Counted from the first letter of the stretch, positions 38,701 through 47,504 are shown. The stretch is DNA of 64,000 bases from Vibrio sp. BS-M-Sm-2 (GCF_041504345.1 NZ_CP167894.1:620001-684000), one strand, 5' to 3'. The notes: generated by a model from the sequence alone, not told the origin. Numbers and translations: made by a program.

Positions 38701-39174
38701 CTTGATATCAAAAACAGGCGAGTCTACTCGGAAAATTTGTGGCAACATTTTTTGCGCCAACCGACCTGCTAATGCCCAGCCGTCCGCTCTTCCCGAAATA
38801 GGATCTGGCTCTTCTTCTGCCAACTCAAAACACTCATCCAGTGTGACAGGCGTGTACTCGTCATACATCAATAAATTGTTTTGCTCTAGGTAACGAGCAA
38901 ACAGCATACGATGCCAATGCTCATAGGACATTTCATTGATTAGTCGTTCAGTTTCCTGTTTACCATCTTTTAGCTTATCGCCGAGCTGACGAGCATGGGC
39001 ACGCAACTTATTACGTAGCGCACGTTCTTCTTCGCTCAAATAGCTTGGAGCTTGAGCTTCTGCAACACCCAAACGTTGTAGCGCTTCAAATACGGCTTGC
39101 TCTACAATATCGCGGGCTTTGACAACCGTTTCTTCTAGCTTCTTGCGCAGTGTTTTATCTAATGCTTGTCTCAT
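35764..39174 (-). CDS. pglX: BREX adenine-specific DNA methyltransferase PglX
   Basis: Site-specific N6-adenine methyltransferase that marks self DNA in BREX. It is 1136 aa, within the usual 1100-1250. SAM-binding motif I LDPCCGSGHFL lies near residue 300. The catalytic motif IV reads TNVPYLTRNK near residue 490, i.e. NVPY rather than the common NPPY. A target recognition region and helical C-terminus follow. It is preceded by a 153-bp gap after brxC that contains overlapping hairpins, and overlaps the next gene by 8 bp. Confidence 0.93.
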   Translation of the reverse strand: MRQALDKTLRKKLEETVVKARDIVEQAVFEALQRLGVAEAQAPSYLSEEERALRNKLRAHARQLGDKLKDGKQETERLINEMSYEHWHRMLFARYLEQNNLLMYDEYTPVTLDECFELAEEEPDPISGRADGWALAGRLAQKMLPQIFRVDSPVFDIKLSMNRVEELENLIAQLDPQTYQAQDSLGWCYQFWQTKKKDQVNKSGVKIGAQELSPVTQLFTEPYMVSFLLDNALGAWWANKRLSQDDLIRANNEQELRELAAIPGVPLEYLRFSKEEDAESWKPAAGGFEKWPEHLSELKTLDPCCGSGHFLVAVFLMLVPMRMQLEGMSEKQAVDAVLRENIHGLELDQRCVELAAFALALEAWRYPNSGGYRVLPELQLACSGMSIAEAQKEWKDLAKGDEALTDAITWMQHTFKDAPTLGSLIDPTRNLQERETLPWVQLQNAINKKANASIEAKAAAHGLAKSADLLSEQYHWVLTNVPYLTRNKQSDVLRNFVDEQYPNSKNDLATVFLEYGLRLSSSLGGVASIVLPQNWLFLTTYKKFREELLQNYTWNNIARLGAKGFQTPMWDFNVQLLTVSNIRPFENHMISAIDVSDYGSAEKKLEMLPTSELFVTRQSTQLSNPDARISLGDENELPLLSEYADGLVGMQSSDDPMYMAGFWEIERQNSKVWEWLQATPDSYTRFDGLSWLVRWEQGKGRLHASPTAYPSKGLKAVGKKGIAVHRMGQLFSYRYSSERFHQNVATIMPKNEHYLEAIWAFCSSDSFGEEVRKVDQSLKVTNATLVKIPFDLNKWSIVANEKYPNGLPLPHSDDPTQWIYHGHPCASVIWDEEAKTTAVSNNREDDSVLQVAVVRLLGYQWPAELDPEMELAPEMCEVIKKNTDFTDLIDDDGIVCIPAVRGERTAAKRLEAILHKAYGDEWTSSVEQNLLKAVKAKDLESWLRDKFFDQHSKLFQHRPFIWQVWDGLKDGFSALVNYHKLDYKGLERLIYTYLDDWISTQKRDLADGKDGADIRLTAAENLKKQLEAILAGEKGLDIFVRWKRLEEQPIGWNPDLNDGVRLNIRPFMLAKDVGKKGAGVLRGKPNIHWKKDRGTDVVSAPWFDLGPVYGEKEGSRINDHHLTLAEKKAAREQVND

Positions 39175-39262
39175 ATCGTTCTTCTTAATTCTATTAGTCT
39201 GCCCTACCTAAATAAGAGCATTTGGACTAGTGAGATAGTGTTCGTTAACCACAAACTTCAAT

Positions 39263-39305
39263 TCGCCTAGGGGAATACCTCCTAGGCGATCTCCTTTTAG
39301 GAGGT
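39263..39305 (-). repeat. Overlapping alternative hairpins between brxC and pglX
   Basis: Segment TCGCCTAGG (39263-39271) pairs perfectly with CCTAGGCGA (39281-39289). The overlapping ACCTCCTA (39277-39284) pairs perfectly with TAGGAGGT (39298-39305). The two hairpins share bases and cannot form together. They lie about 90 bp upstream of pglX in the BREX transcript. There is no U-run, so this is not a simple terminator. Confidence 0.6.
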
Positions 39306-39327
39306 GGTTTCTAAAAACAAAGTGATA

Positions 39328-42300
39328 TTACTGTGGTACAACTGGCCCGTTTACTAATTCCGAACGTAGCTCTTGCTCTACGTCAGCTAGCCACTTCTGC
39401 AAGTCATCTTCCGTTTCTAGTAATGGTTTATTGAGCTTGTAGTACTTCGTTTTAGGTTGAAGTTCACTGATCGCATCTTTCAGTACCGCATCGAAGATGC
39501 CAGGAAGCAAGGCGACTTTGTCATTCCATCTATCAAAGCTGGTTTCATCTAGCGAGTTGAATACCGAGTCCTCATCAGCAATATTAATTGCTGGAATAAC
39601 GTCTAAGCTGCGCTTGTTCAAAAACTCATTACGCTTTGCTTCATCAAGCTTTTGCCAGTTTTCATCTGCTAATAAGTCAGACATACAAGCGCGATGCTCT
39701 TCTTCATAGCGCTCACGATGTGCAGTCAACGCGGTGCGAAGTTCATTGGTCGCTTTGTCTAGCAATGGTTTAACTGGGCAAGGTTCAGATAACAAGCTTC
39801 GGTTAGTTACGATGGCCTGTTGCTCTTGTTTCAGCTCTTTGTATATAGCAAGTGGGTAACAGTACTCCATCGCTTGAGTTAGCTTCTTCCATAGCTTCAT
39901 ACGAAGTTCAGCTTTATGGGCTTGCTCTTTCCACTGTTGGAAGTCACTAATCAATTGGTCTTTGCTATCAAATGCTTTTTGCAGTTGGTCATTACCTGAA
40001 TACATTTCAAGATCTGATAGTAATGCTGTACTTGGTGCCATAGGGAGTGGCGCGTCACCACCCGCACTGCGAGCCACGTTTTTTGCATTAATAATCGCGA
40101 AAGGTAGCTTAGTTGCCTCTTCACCCGTATTGCATGCTTCTTCAAGCAAGGTAGAAACCACACCACGGACTTTAATAAGCTGAACTTTAGATAGCGTTAC
40201 GTTTTCTGGTCGGAACTTAGTTTGCGTCACTGAGCTACGATCTAGACTTTTGGCATCAATCGCACGCTCTTGCACATCAGACGCTCGTAGCACGCCTGCC
40301 GCTAACATTGCATACAACGCACCATCAACGACATCTTTACCCCAACCGTATGGCGCATCATTAAAGTTGTCTCGAATGTCTTTACCTGTTTTCATTGCGC
40401 CAATGAAACGGTAAATCTCAGCACACACTGGTTGTTGGTTTGCTTCTCCGTTGAAGCCTACCGCTTCAAGCGCATTTGGATCGGCAAGTTGACTAGCTTG
40501 ACTGTACACTTTTGCCCAGCCACGGCTGTCTGCCATTTTGAATTTGTTGTACAAGCGCTGACACGCTAATGCCCCTGCGTTTTGAATTTGTTCTGCAAGT
40601 GTCTCGCCTTCAACTTCTTGACCACCAGCTAAACGCACTTGTATCTGTGAAAAGATATCGTTCAAATAGCCTTTCTTGGCACGCTCAGCTTCACTCAAAC
40701 GAGTTTCCATTGCCTGTAAGGCGTCTTTACCCGCTTCTGTTGTTGCTCGACCACGAACCTCTAACGTGTTTTCTGCCGCTTTCAGCGCAACAATGGCATT
40801 CTTAAGCTCACTACGGTGGATCGTTGGTACATAAACAAAGATGGTTGCACCATCTGGATCTGCGCCACGAGAAAGGTCATTAAATTGCTTCTCGGTTTGC
40901 TCTGGTGCCCAAGCATAAATGCGTTTTGTTGCTTCATTTGGCAACTCTGAATCAAATGACACGTTGATCACTCGTGGCTCTGCTACCTCACCCTGGGTGA
41001 TTCGAGCTTGAGCTACTTGCTTAGTAATATAACGTTGGATTTCTTTTGAACGATACGCCTCTAATGTCTGAGGGTTACCCATAAGATCGTTTTCTTGGCG
41101 ACGGAACTCGTCGTACCAAGCTTGGCTTTCTACCGTCTGTAAGCTGAACTCGCGCCCCTGTGCTGTCTCGCGGGACATAATTAGGTGCTCATCTTCAAGC
41201 TGTTGCAGCATTTTAGGCACAAGCGGGCGAAGCTTGTGTTTGTCGTTTTGTAGATCTTCTAATAGCAAATCAGATAGCGTATCTACTGTTGCATAAATGC
41301 CGTACTCCATCTCTGCTGGTAGCTTGCTAATCAGTAAGATCAGAGATAATAATCGACCTTGTAGTTGCGCATCTTCATCACCACCACGCTTACGGCTGAT
41401 GGTTTCGTAAATCTCCTTAGAGATCACGCCTGTTTGCAGTAAGTTTGTTGAGATCTGGTCATAAAGAAAGTCAGCAGGAACGACATAACCCAGCTCTTTA
41501 TCTGCTGTTGTCTTTAATGCTTCATGCACAACACGGAGTTGGTTACGGAGTTGCGAACCTGTGCCTGTTTTATCTAGCGCTGGTAAGATTCGTTCCCAGA
41601 AACGGCGGCGGACAGGTAGTAGTGGATAGTCTGGCACCATCCACTTTTCATCATCTTTATTATGCTCAATGGTGCTGCCACGTAGGTGACGAGAAATTTC
41701 TCCTAAGTTATCATCGACAACCGTTTTAACAGCATTTTCTGCTGACGATTTCTTTTGTAGGATAACTTTACGGATAACTGCATCTACATCTGTGTCTTCC
41801 AACTGCACTGGAACTTGGAAACGCCCCATTAGGCGTTGCAGGTTTGCCATACCAGACAAGGCACTTTGACCTGTTGCAACGAACAATAGCTTTGACTTAA
41901 GTGCACTAGCGCCACTACAGGTTTCTACTACTTCTTGTACATCAAATGCTTTTTGAACGTTGTCACCGATGTACTGTTGCACCTCATCCAGTACAACTAG
42001 AGTTAATGGTAATTCGCCGTCATTAGAAATGGCATCAACAATCGCAGAGACCATCTCATCGTTGGTCACATCATCAATGATTTTGTATTGAGCGCGTAGC
42101 ATCTCGCGCACTTCTTTCATATCTGCGCCGATGCCTGGAATCGCTTGTAAAACCGCATCATGCATGATTGGAGATACGTGCAAGTTTTTAAGCTCTTTCG
42201 TCCAAGGGTCTACACCCTCTTTCACTTTTGCCTTAGCTTCAACAAATGACTTAACTTGTTCAAAAACACCTTCCGCTTTTAACCACATGACAAAACGTGC

Positions 42301-42801
42301 TAGGTGATATTGCTCTGGTAAACCAGCGGATTTAAAAATGATACCAAGAAACGCCATGCGAACTTTATCGCCAGCACCTGCACCTAAAGTACCTGAAGCT
42401 GCATAAAGGCCACCGTTACCTGCGGCAATGGATGATAACTCATCAAAATGCTTCGCAATGTGCTCTGGTAAATCTGCGGTTGAGCGGGCATCAGAGCCGT
42501 TATTTAGCGTTTGGTTTGTCCAGAGTGTACGCAACATTTTAGCAAGGTGAGATTTACCTGAACCAAAAAAGCCACTGATCCATACACCTGGTTGCTCATT
42601 GTTTGTCTTAAACGCTGACAAATAGTTGCTCAGAATGCTGTCCATGCCTTTGGCATATGCACCATCACAAACGAATGTACGCAACTCATATTCAAGCGTA
42701 TCTAGCGCTCCTTTAGACAGGTCATCCTTTACTTGAGCAACCCCGTTGTTAGCCAAGCGGCTGCTAACTGGATCGTTTACAAAAATTTCGCGGTTTAACA
42801 T
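39328..42801 (-). CDS. brxC: BREX P-loop ATPase BrxC
   Basis: A large (1157 aa) AAA-type ATPase essential in BREX defence. It shows Walker A SGFFGSGKSHLAK (residues 76-88), a Walker B-like LTLVVLDEVQQYIG near 280, and LLFVATGQSALSG, the sensor-like segment typical of BrxC/PglY proteins. The long helical C-terminal half includes coiled-coil predictions. It starts 12 bp after brxB. Confidence 0.94.
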   Translation of the reverse strand: MLNREIFVNDPVSSRLANNGVAQVKDDLSKGALDTLEYELRTFVCDGAYAKGMDSILSNYLSAFKTNNEQPGVWISGFFGSGKSHLAKMLRTLWTNQTLNNGSDARSTADLPEHIAKHFDELSSIAAGNGGLYAASGTLGAGAGDKVRMAFLGIIFKSAGLPEQYHLARFVMWLKAEGVFEQVKSFVEAKAKVKEGVDPWTKELKNLHVSPIMHDAVLQAIPGIGADMKEVREMLRAQYKIIDDVTNDEMVSAIVDAISNDGELPLTLVVLDEVQQYIGDNVQKAFDVQEVVETCSGASALKSKLLFVATGQSALSGMANLQRLMGRFQVPVQLEDTDVDAVIRKVILQKKSSAENAVKTVVDDNLGEISRHLRGSTIEHNKDDEKWMVPDYPLLPVRRRFWERILPALDKTGTGSQLRNQLRVVHEALKTTADKELGYVVPADFLYDQISTNLLQTGVISKEIYETISRKRGGDEDAQLQGRLLSLILLISKLPAEMEYGIYATVDTLSDLLLEDLQNDKHKLRPLVPKMLQQLEDEHLIMSRETAQGREFSLQTVESQAWYDEFRRQENDLMGNPQTLEAYRSKEIQRYITKQVAQARITQGEVAEPRVINVSFDSELPNEATKRIYAWAPEQTEKQFNDLSRGADPDGATIFVYVPTIHRSELKNAIVALKAAENTLEVRGRATTEAGKDALQAMETRLSEAERAKKGYLNDIFSQIQVRLAGGQEVEGETLAEQIQNAGALACQRLYNKFKMADSRGWAKVYSQASQLADPNALEAVGFNGEANQQPVCAEIYRFIGAMKTGKDIRDNFNDAPYGWGKDVVDGALYAMLAAGVLRASDVQERAIDAKSLDRSSVTQTKFRPENVTLSKVQLIKVRGVVSTLLEEACNTGEEATKLPFAIINAKNVARSAGGDAPLPMAPSTALLSDLEMYSGNDQLQKAFDSKDQLISDFQQWKEQAHKAELRMKLWKKLTQAMEYCYPLAIYKELKQEQQAIVTNRSLLSEPCPVKPLLDKATNELRTALTAHRERYEEEHRACMSDLLADENWQKLDEAKRNEFLNKRSLDVIPAINIADEDSVFNSLDETSFDRWNDKVALLPGIFDAVLKDAISELQPKTKYYKLNKPLLETEDDLQKWLADVEQELRSELVNGPVVPQ

Positions 42802-42813
42802 TGAATAAAGCCC

Positions 42814-43362
42814 TTATGACGTTGCTGAAATGGCGGTTGCGTGATATCCCCAACCGTCTTTCGCATCTAATAATTGATAGTTGTTGTTTTGTACTTCACC
42901 AGGGAAGAAGACGACTAAGCGCCCTGTCACCTTTTCAGCTAAAGATTCGACGACCCCCGACACAGATGCGAATCCAAATAGAGTGCCGCAGCCAAGAAGA
43001 GCAATGACTCCATCTTCTGTTTGATTTGACTCGACTTTATTGGTCAGTTCTTCGACTAGTTCATCGGCGAAGTCATCGTACAATCCTTTAAGATACTCAG
43101 GATCTTCAAAGTAGGTTTCTTTGTAATCTTGATCCGACATCCAGTTTTCAAAACTATGAGTCAAATCTAGAAGTTGCCAGGGGTGGTTATGCTTAACACA
43201 TGCTTGTTCAAACTCTTCGACACGCGCACGAAGTTTTAACTCATCTTCTTTGTGGTAGACCAGAAAGATGGTTCGCTCATCAGCAGAAACCGCCACTGGC
43301 CATGGGATACTAATGTGTTTTTCAAAGCTTGTTAGTAACTTGGATAATCGATCTGACATCAT
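42814..43362 (-). CDS. brxB: BREX protein BrxB (DUF1788)
   Basis: A 182-aa protein of the DUF1788 family. The conserved pattern LLGCGTLFGFASVSGVVE and the C-terminal RLVVFFPGE then YQLLDAKDGWGYHA match BrxB. Its biochemical role in BREX is unknown, but it is required in studied systems. It overlaps the upstream brxA-like gene by 4 bp and precedes brxC by 12 bp. Confidence 0.9.
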   Translation of the reverse strand: MMSDRLSKLLTSFEKHISIPWPVAVSADERTIFLVYHKEDELKLRARVEEFEQACVKHNHPWQLLDLTHSFENWMSDQDYKETYFEDPEYLKGLYDDFADELVEELTNKVESNQTEDGVIALLGCGTLFGFASVSGVVESLAEKVTGRLVVFFPGEVQNNNYQLLDAKDGWGYHATAISATS

Positions 43363-44138
43363 TTGTCCTCAGATTCGTTTAATTCAGGCATGACTAGGCC
43401 AGGGAAAGTTACTTCAACGACTTCACTTGCCTGCTTGAAGTTAATCATTCCTCTTAGCGATGCTCTATGTGCTAGTTCAAACAATCGTTCTTTGTCTTGA
43501 GCCAATATACGACACCAAAAACTATCGAATAAACGTTGCCCGCTTAGCCCATGGCAGTGGGCTAGAAATAGAGCGTATGCGACATTCACATAGCTCACTT
43601 CTGGGATTTCTCGATACTTCTTTGCTCTACCTGATAGGTATCCTGCTTGAGTCCAGGTTCCATTAATGTTTTGTGCGAAAGATTTTAGGGATGCCGCACT
43701 GAAACGCTCAGGGTCATCTTTGGATAGAAAGGTCTCCATTGTCTCTCTAGACAAATGTTGACCAGGTTCTAGGTTTAAAATCACTTCAGCAGAACTACGC
43801 AACAATGGGTCTCTGGCTACAGCAAGTTGCAACGCTAGAATCGATTGAGATCCTTCATGCTGCTCCCACCAGTCTCGAAGGACTTTAAAGAGGAAGATAT
43901 CAGGTGATAAACCATACATTGAAGCCAGAGGTTGGAAACTGTATTTACGTGCATTTTCACTTGGTTTTTGAAGAACGTTGAATACTTCAATATCTTCTCT
44001 GTAGTCTTCTAAGGTTGCGTTTTCAGGACGTCCAAATAATAAGATCTTTAGCTCTTCGATCATCATACTGCGAGATGTATGGGCACCACTATTACCGAAC
44101 TTAAAACCCAGAGCGTTCAGGTAAGCTTGATTATTCAT
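43359..44138 (-). CDS. brxA: BrxA-like protein (DUF1819-like), divergent and long
   Basis: A 259-aa protein at the usual brxA place between the WYL regulator and brxB. The pattern MIEELKILLFGRP, FNVLQKPSENARKYSF and a C-terminal helical region is similar to DUF1819/BrxA, a DNA-binding helical protein, but the protein is longer than the usual ~200 aa. The start is ATG 44138, preceded by AAGG at 8 bp; it overlaps the regulator gene by 8 bp. The assignment rests on order and weak pattern. Confidence 0.65.
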   Translation of the reverse strand: MNNQAYLNALGFKFGNSGAHTSRSMMIEELKILLFGRPENATLEDYREDIEVFNVLQKPSENARKYSFQPLASMYGLSPDIFLFKVLRDWWEQHEGSQSILALQLAVARDPLLRSSAEVILNLEPGQHLSRETMETFLSKDDPERFSAASLKSFAQNINGTWTQAGYLSGRAKKYREIPEVSYVNVAYALFLAHCHGLSGQRLFDSFWCRILAQDKERLFELAHRASLRGMINFKQASEVVEVTFPGLVMPELNESEDK

Positions 44139-45018
44139 TGTTATTACCTTCATAACCAGGAGCTAAACTGGCGGTCTCAACACCATAAATAACTGCATTT
44201 TCTTCTAGTGCTAAATGGTATTGCTGTGGGTTTAATTGATAAGTACTTGAGCAATCCACATTCCATTGGTTTAGTAAATATCCAGCCAGCGCAGCACGGC
44301 ATTCAACTTGAAGCTTGCCATGCACCATACCGTAATCAAGTTCTATCGCTTCAGGGTGTTTTGCCGCAGGATGAGGAACAAAGGTTAAATCAACAATGCG
44401 GTTCCACTGCTTGTCTGCTGAAATCGACTCTTTCACACTATCGATTTCGTTCGGAGCAAGGCTCGCGGATTTCATGCGAGTAAGAACGAAATCACGAAAA
44501 GAACTTGTCGAACGATCATAAGCACGAACATGCCAACGACTGCCGTTATTCGCAAGGCTATGAGGCACAATGGTTCTTGTTGAGTTACCTGAACTAAAGG
44601 AAATGTACTTAATCTTAAGAGCCATTTTTTGGTGTATGGCACGCATAACTGCCGACAGGATATCAGTCGAAGGTTTGTTCAACTGTTGAGGCTGAATACA
44701 AACTTGGCTGTTTTCCAGTTGACTCGCCAATCCATCACCAAAACCTCTAGCAAGGCTCACTAATACGGTATCTGGGTCGTGGTCAAACAGAGGCACAAAC
44801 TGGTCTGTACGATGATAAGACTTTGATTGATGAATTAGCTCTAGGTTGCAAGGAGCAAACTCTTTATAAGTGGCGAAGTCACGAGTTGCAGCAGCTAAAC
44901 CTGTTTGGAATTTAGCGATGAGATCGGCTCTAGCAATCTCACCAAAGTAGCTCAAACTAAAATCGATAAACGCCAAGCGTTCTCTTTGAGCGTGAGGTAG
45001 TTGTTCGAGTTTTTTCAT
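44131..45018 (-). CDS. brxR: BrxR/CapW-like WYL-domain transcriptional regulator
   Basis: A 295-aa regulator with an N-terminal winged helix (ERLAFIDFSLSYFGEIARAD, about residues 13-32) and a WYL domain near 130-200 (KYISFSSGNSTRTIVPHSL, GSRWHVRAYD), followed by a WCX-like C-terminus. This is the BrxR/CapW family, repressors at the head of BREX and CBASS operons that bind an inverted repeat in their promoter. A matching inverted repeat lies 15 bp upstream. First gene of the BREX-type operon. Confidence 0.88.
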   Translation of the reverse strand: MKKLEQLPHAQRERLAFIDFSLSYFGEIARADLIAKFQTGLAAATRDFATYKEFAPCNLELIHQSKSYHRTDQFVPLFDHDPDTVLVSLARGFGDGLASQLENSQVCIQPQQLNKPSTDILSAVMRAIHQKMALKIKYISFSSGNSTRTIVPHSLANNGSRWHVRAYDRSTSSFRDFVLTRMKSASLAPNEIDSVKESISADKQWNRIVDLTFVPHPAAKHPEAIELDYGMVHGKLQVECRAALAGYLLNQWNVDCSSTYQLNPQQYHLALEENAVIYGVETASLAPGYEGNNNE

Positions 45019-45324
45019 CAGAAACTTCTGTTGAGAATATCTGACGGTAAATATACTCTAAACACAAGCATGGTACAATCAAAATGATTAGATGGTGTGA
45101 TATAGAAGGTTAGTTATTGTATTGTGAGTTTTCTAATGGAAAATCGACTATTAGTTGTACGTATTCACATGGAAATATAGCTAGCTTACCTCCAGGAAAG
45201 CCAACGCCTGGCTTTCCTGAAAAAGACGAGTTTTGCCCGCCTTCTTAAAATACTAAGGCGTATCTCTGGTCAATTAATGAACTTAAGATTGGTTAAAAAT
45301 TGCTAAGAACTAAGCTAAGTATCT
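45019..45324. promoter_or_regulatory. BREX operon promoter region with inverted repeat and hairpin
   Basis: The region upstream of brxR holds an imperfect inverted repeat GAGAATAT-N10-ATATACTC (45033-45058, 7 of 8 pairs), a good candidate BrxR operator given its position 15 bp before the start codon. A second structure, AGGAAAGCC/GGCTTTCCT (45194-45202, 45210-45218), is a strong hairpin without U-run, possibly a terminator of the upstream 313-aa gene. No separate gene is visible. Confidence 0.55.
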
Positions 45325-46266
45325 CTAATCGCTCCTTTTCCTAAATCTTTGACCAGTTTTTTCATCTCTTTTATCTAGATTTCGAATGCTTGTTGTTCGT
45401 TGTTTAGGGTGCCTTTGTGCTTTTCGTGCTACCATTAGCGCCTCTGCATGCTGAACTGCAAGAGTATTCTTTCGTAATCGACGTGATAGGTTATCCGCTC
45501 CACATTCACTATTTTTAAATTCACCAAACTCTTTGTTATAAGCGCTCTCTAATATTTTTACTTGAGACTCAGCTTCATTTAAGTTGTTTTTCGCAGAAAG
45601 TAATTCAGCATTGACTACACCATTCTCATCAAAAACCTCTTCAGACTTACCATGCAAAGCACACATCATGCACTGCTTTTTGTACTCTGCTCTCGCTTCT
45701 CTACGATTCTGACGAGCACGCTTAATTTGTTGGTAAGCAGACTCTGGTGGTGTCAGTAATGCTTCTAGTTCCCTAACTTGAGCCTCTGCATCTTGAATCT
45801 GTTTCTCACAGCCAGAAATTTTTTCCTTTTTAGTTAGATATTTAGATATTTCCTTACCGCTGTTAATCGCATCAATGCGTTTACGAATACGCCTGATTAG
45901 TGCTTCTAAATCATCGATCTCATTATTCTTAGGCTGCCCCGAATGACCGACCCCTTTGGGCTTATTGATAACAGGATCATTGTAAGATTGAATGTCAAAC
46001 TCACTCATTTCGGGACGAGAATCTTGTTTCTCTATTTCACGAACACGAGCAACTGCAACCAGATATGCTTCATGGGTTTTGAGTGCAATGTCTTTAGCCG
46101 TTTGAGCAGGTCTTCCACGACGAGATTTATTCAACGCCGCAATTCTTTCTCGGTCTGCTTCGGTTTCTGCCCGTGCAGCAGTCATCAACTCCTGAAGCTT
46201 CACATGTGATCTACACGCAGCTCTAACAGCTTTTTCGTACTCAGTTAAGGGTTTCCTCGCCATCAA
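45325..46266 (-). CDS. Hypothetical coiled-coil protein with Cys pair
   Basis: A 313-aa, very basic protein. Helical, with two coiled-coil stretches (about 115-200 and 215-245). QCMMC (near residue 200) is a lone CxxC. An N-terminal KSRRGRPAQTAKD resembles an AT-hook-like basic patch. I do not recognise the family. It is transcribed in the same direction as the BREX operon but is separated from it by about 300 bp with its own promoter region. Confidence 0.6.
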   Translation of the reverse strand: MMARKPLTEYEKAVRAACRSHVKLQELMTAARAETEADRERIAALNKSRRGRPAQTAKDIALKTHEAYLVAVARVREIEKQDSRPEMSEFDIQSYNDPVINKPKGVGHSGQPKNNEIDDLEALIRRIRKRIDAINSGKEISKYLTKKEKISGCEKQIQDAEAQVRELEALLTPPESAYQQIKRARQNRREARAEYKKQCMMCALHGKSEEVFDENGVVNAELLSAKNNLNEAESQVKILESAYNKEFGEFKNSECGADNLSRRLRKNTLAVQHAEALMVARKAQRHPKQRTTSIRNLDKRDEKTGQRFRKRSD

Positions 46267-46501
46267 ACATCCTTAGTTTATTTTTAATATATTATATTTA
46301 AAATGACTACTAAACACCAATAGAATGTCACTCAAACCCACTTGCCACATACATTAATAACTGGCAAATTGAACCAAAAAGACAGAGTTAGGTTGGAATT
46401 TTTATTTTATTAATTGATGCCAGACCTGCTCGACACCAATTATATTGACAATGATTACTGAAGTTTATTTGAAATTCTTGATTGGTTTTACACTTCAAAC
46501 T

Positions 46502-47128
46502 TCACGAGCAATGAGCCTCTTCAACATAGCGTTCTCTAATACTCCACATTATTGAGTCGATATTTTCTAATACCCACTCTGTCATGTTTTCACCATGAGT
46601 GGCTACAACGGACTCAGCTAAACGCTTCAACTTCATTTGAGCTACTTCTTCACTGGCCTCAAGAAAAGCCTTATCTCCAAATTCACCTTCTAGTTCTTCG
46701 GCATAAAACAACAGATCTTCATCATTTGTAATTATGTAATCTTCACTGACCTCTCCGAAACCATCCATCTCAAAGTGCTGTATAATTTCTATGCCTCGTT
46801 CGGAAGTAATTCCAATTTTATTACCTCCTTTATACTCAATTCGAGTTTCATTCATTAACTCTTCAAGCAAGGTTCTATTTGACTCGATGGTCTCAAGAAG
46901 ATTTTCGACAGTAACTTTGGGATCTATCTTAAACCACTCCTCCGATCCGTTATGCTTTTCAAAGGAGACCCCTTTTTCACCTGCACTTCTGTTCAGCAAC
47001 GAACAATCGCCCGTATCTAAGTCAACAACCACGTAGAGTTCGTCAGGACAATCATAACCATCAAGATCGTAAAATGGGAATTTTTCGTCGTATGCATCTA
47101 TGTTAATTGTAATATTTAGTTTTTTCAT
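46502..47128 (-). CDS. Hypothetical acidic protein
   Basis: A 208-aa acidic protein from the start MKKLNITINIDAY (47128); a longer form starting at 47158 adds ten residues. The N-terminal half has beta-strand character with Tyr/Asp-rich DLDGYDCPDELYVVVDLDTG; the C-terminal half is helical and Glu-rich. No known family. It lies between the origin-binding-like helicase and the coiled-coil gene on the same strand. Confidence 0.55.
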   Translation of the reverse strand: MKKLNITINIDAYDEKFPFYDLDGYDCPDELYVVVDLDTGDCSLLNRSAGEKGVSFEKHNGSEEWFKIDPKVTVENLLETIESNRTLLEELMNETRIEYKGGNKIGITSERGIEIIQHFEMDGFGEVSEDYIITNDEDLLFYAEELEGEFGDKAFLEASEEVAQMKLKRLAESVVATHGENMTEWVLENIDSIMWSIRERYVEEAHCS

Positions 47129-47209
47129 TTTTAGTACCTTTACGTGTCTCTCCATCATCTCAATGGTTAATTTATTTTTAAATTATTAATTAAATTGGAT
47201 AAATCAACA

Positions 47210-47479
47210 TCATTCTGTTAGAGGGTTAATTATTTTCTGTATTGGGAAAGCTGGCTTTTTAACACCTAATTGGAACAGCAAATGATCGTAATAGACTGTA
47301 GATAAGCCAGCATCGTTTAGCATTCTTTGGGCGCTTCTCATGCTTATGTTCAACATCAAGGAGAGTGTTTTAGAGCATGGGTTCTTTAAATGATTCATAT
47401 ACCCAAGACTTAGCAAAAGATTCCTTAGCTCTTCTGCTGATAGTTCTGTTTGCTGTTCTAATTGTTTCTCAGTAATCAT
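47210..47479 (-). CDS. Small helix-turn-helix-like protein
   Basis: An 89-aa protein. The segment CSKTLSLMLNISMRSAQRML (residues about 39-58) has the spacing of a helix-turn-helix, and the rest is helical. It may be a regulator of the neighbouring 790-aa helicase gene, whose stop codon lies 26 bp upstream. Family not recognised. Confidence 0.55.
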   Translation of the reverse strand: MITEKQLEQQTELSAEELRNLLLSLGYMNHLKNPCSKTLSLMLNISMRSAQRMLNDAGLSTVYYDHLLFQLGVKKPAFPIQKIINPLTE

Positions 47480-47504
47480 ACGCCTTGAACTGTCATGATT
47501 ATAT

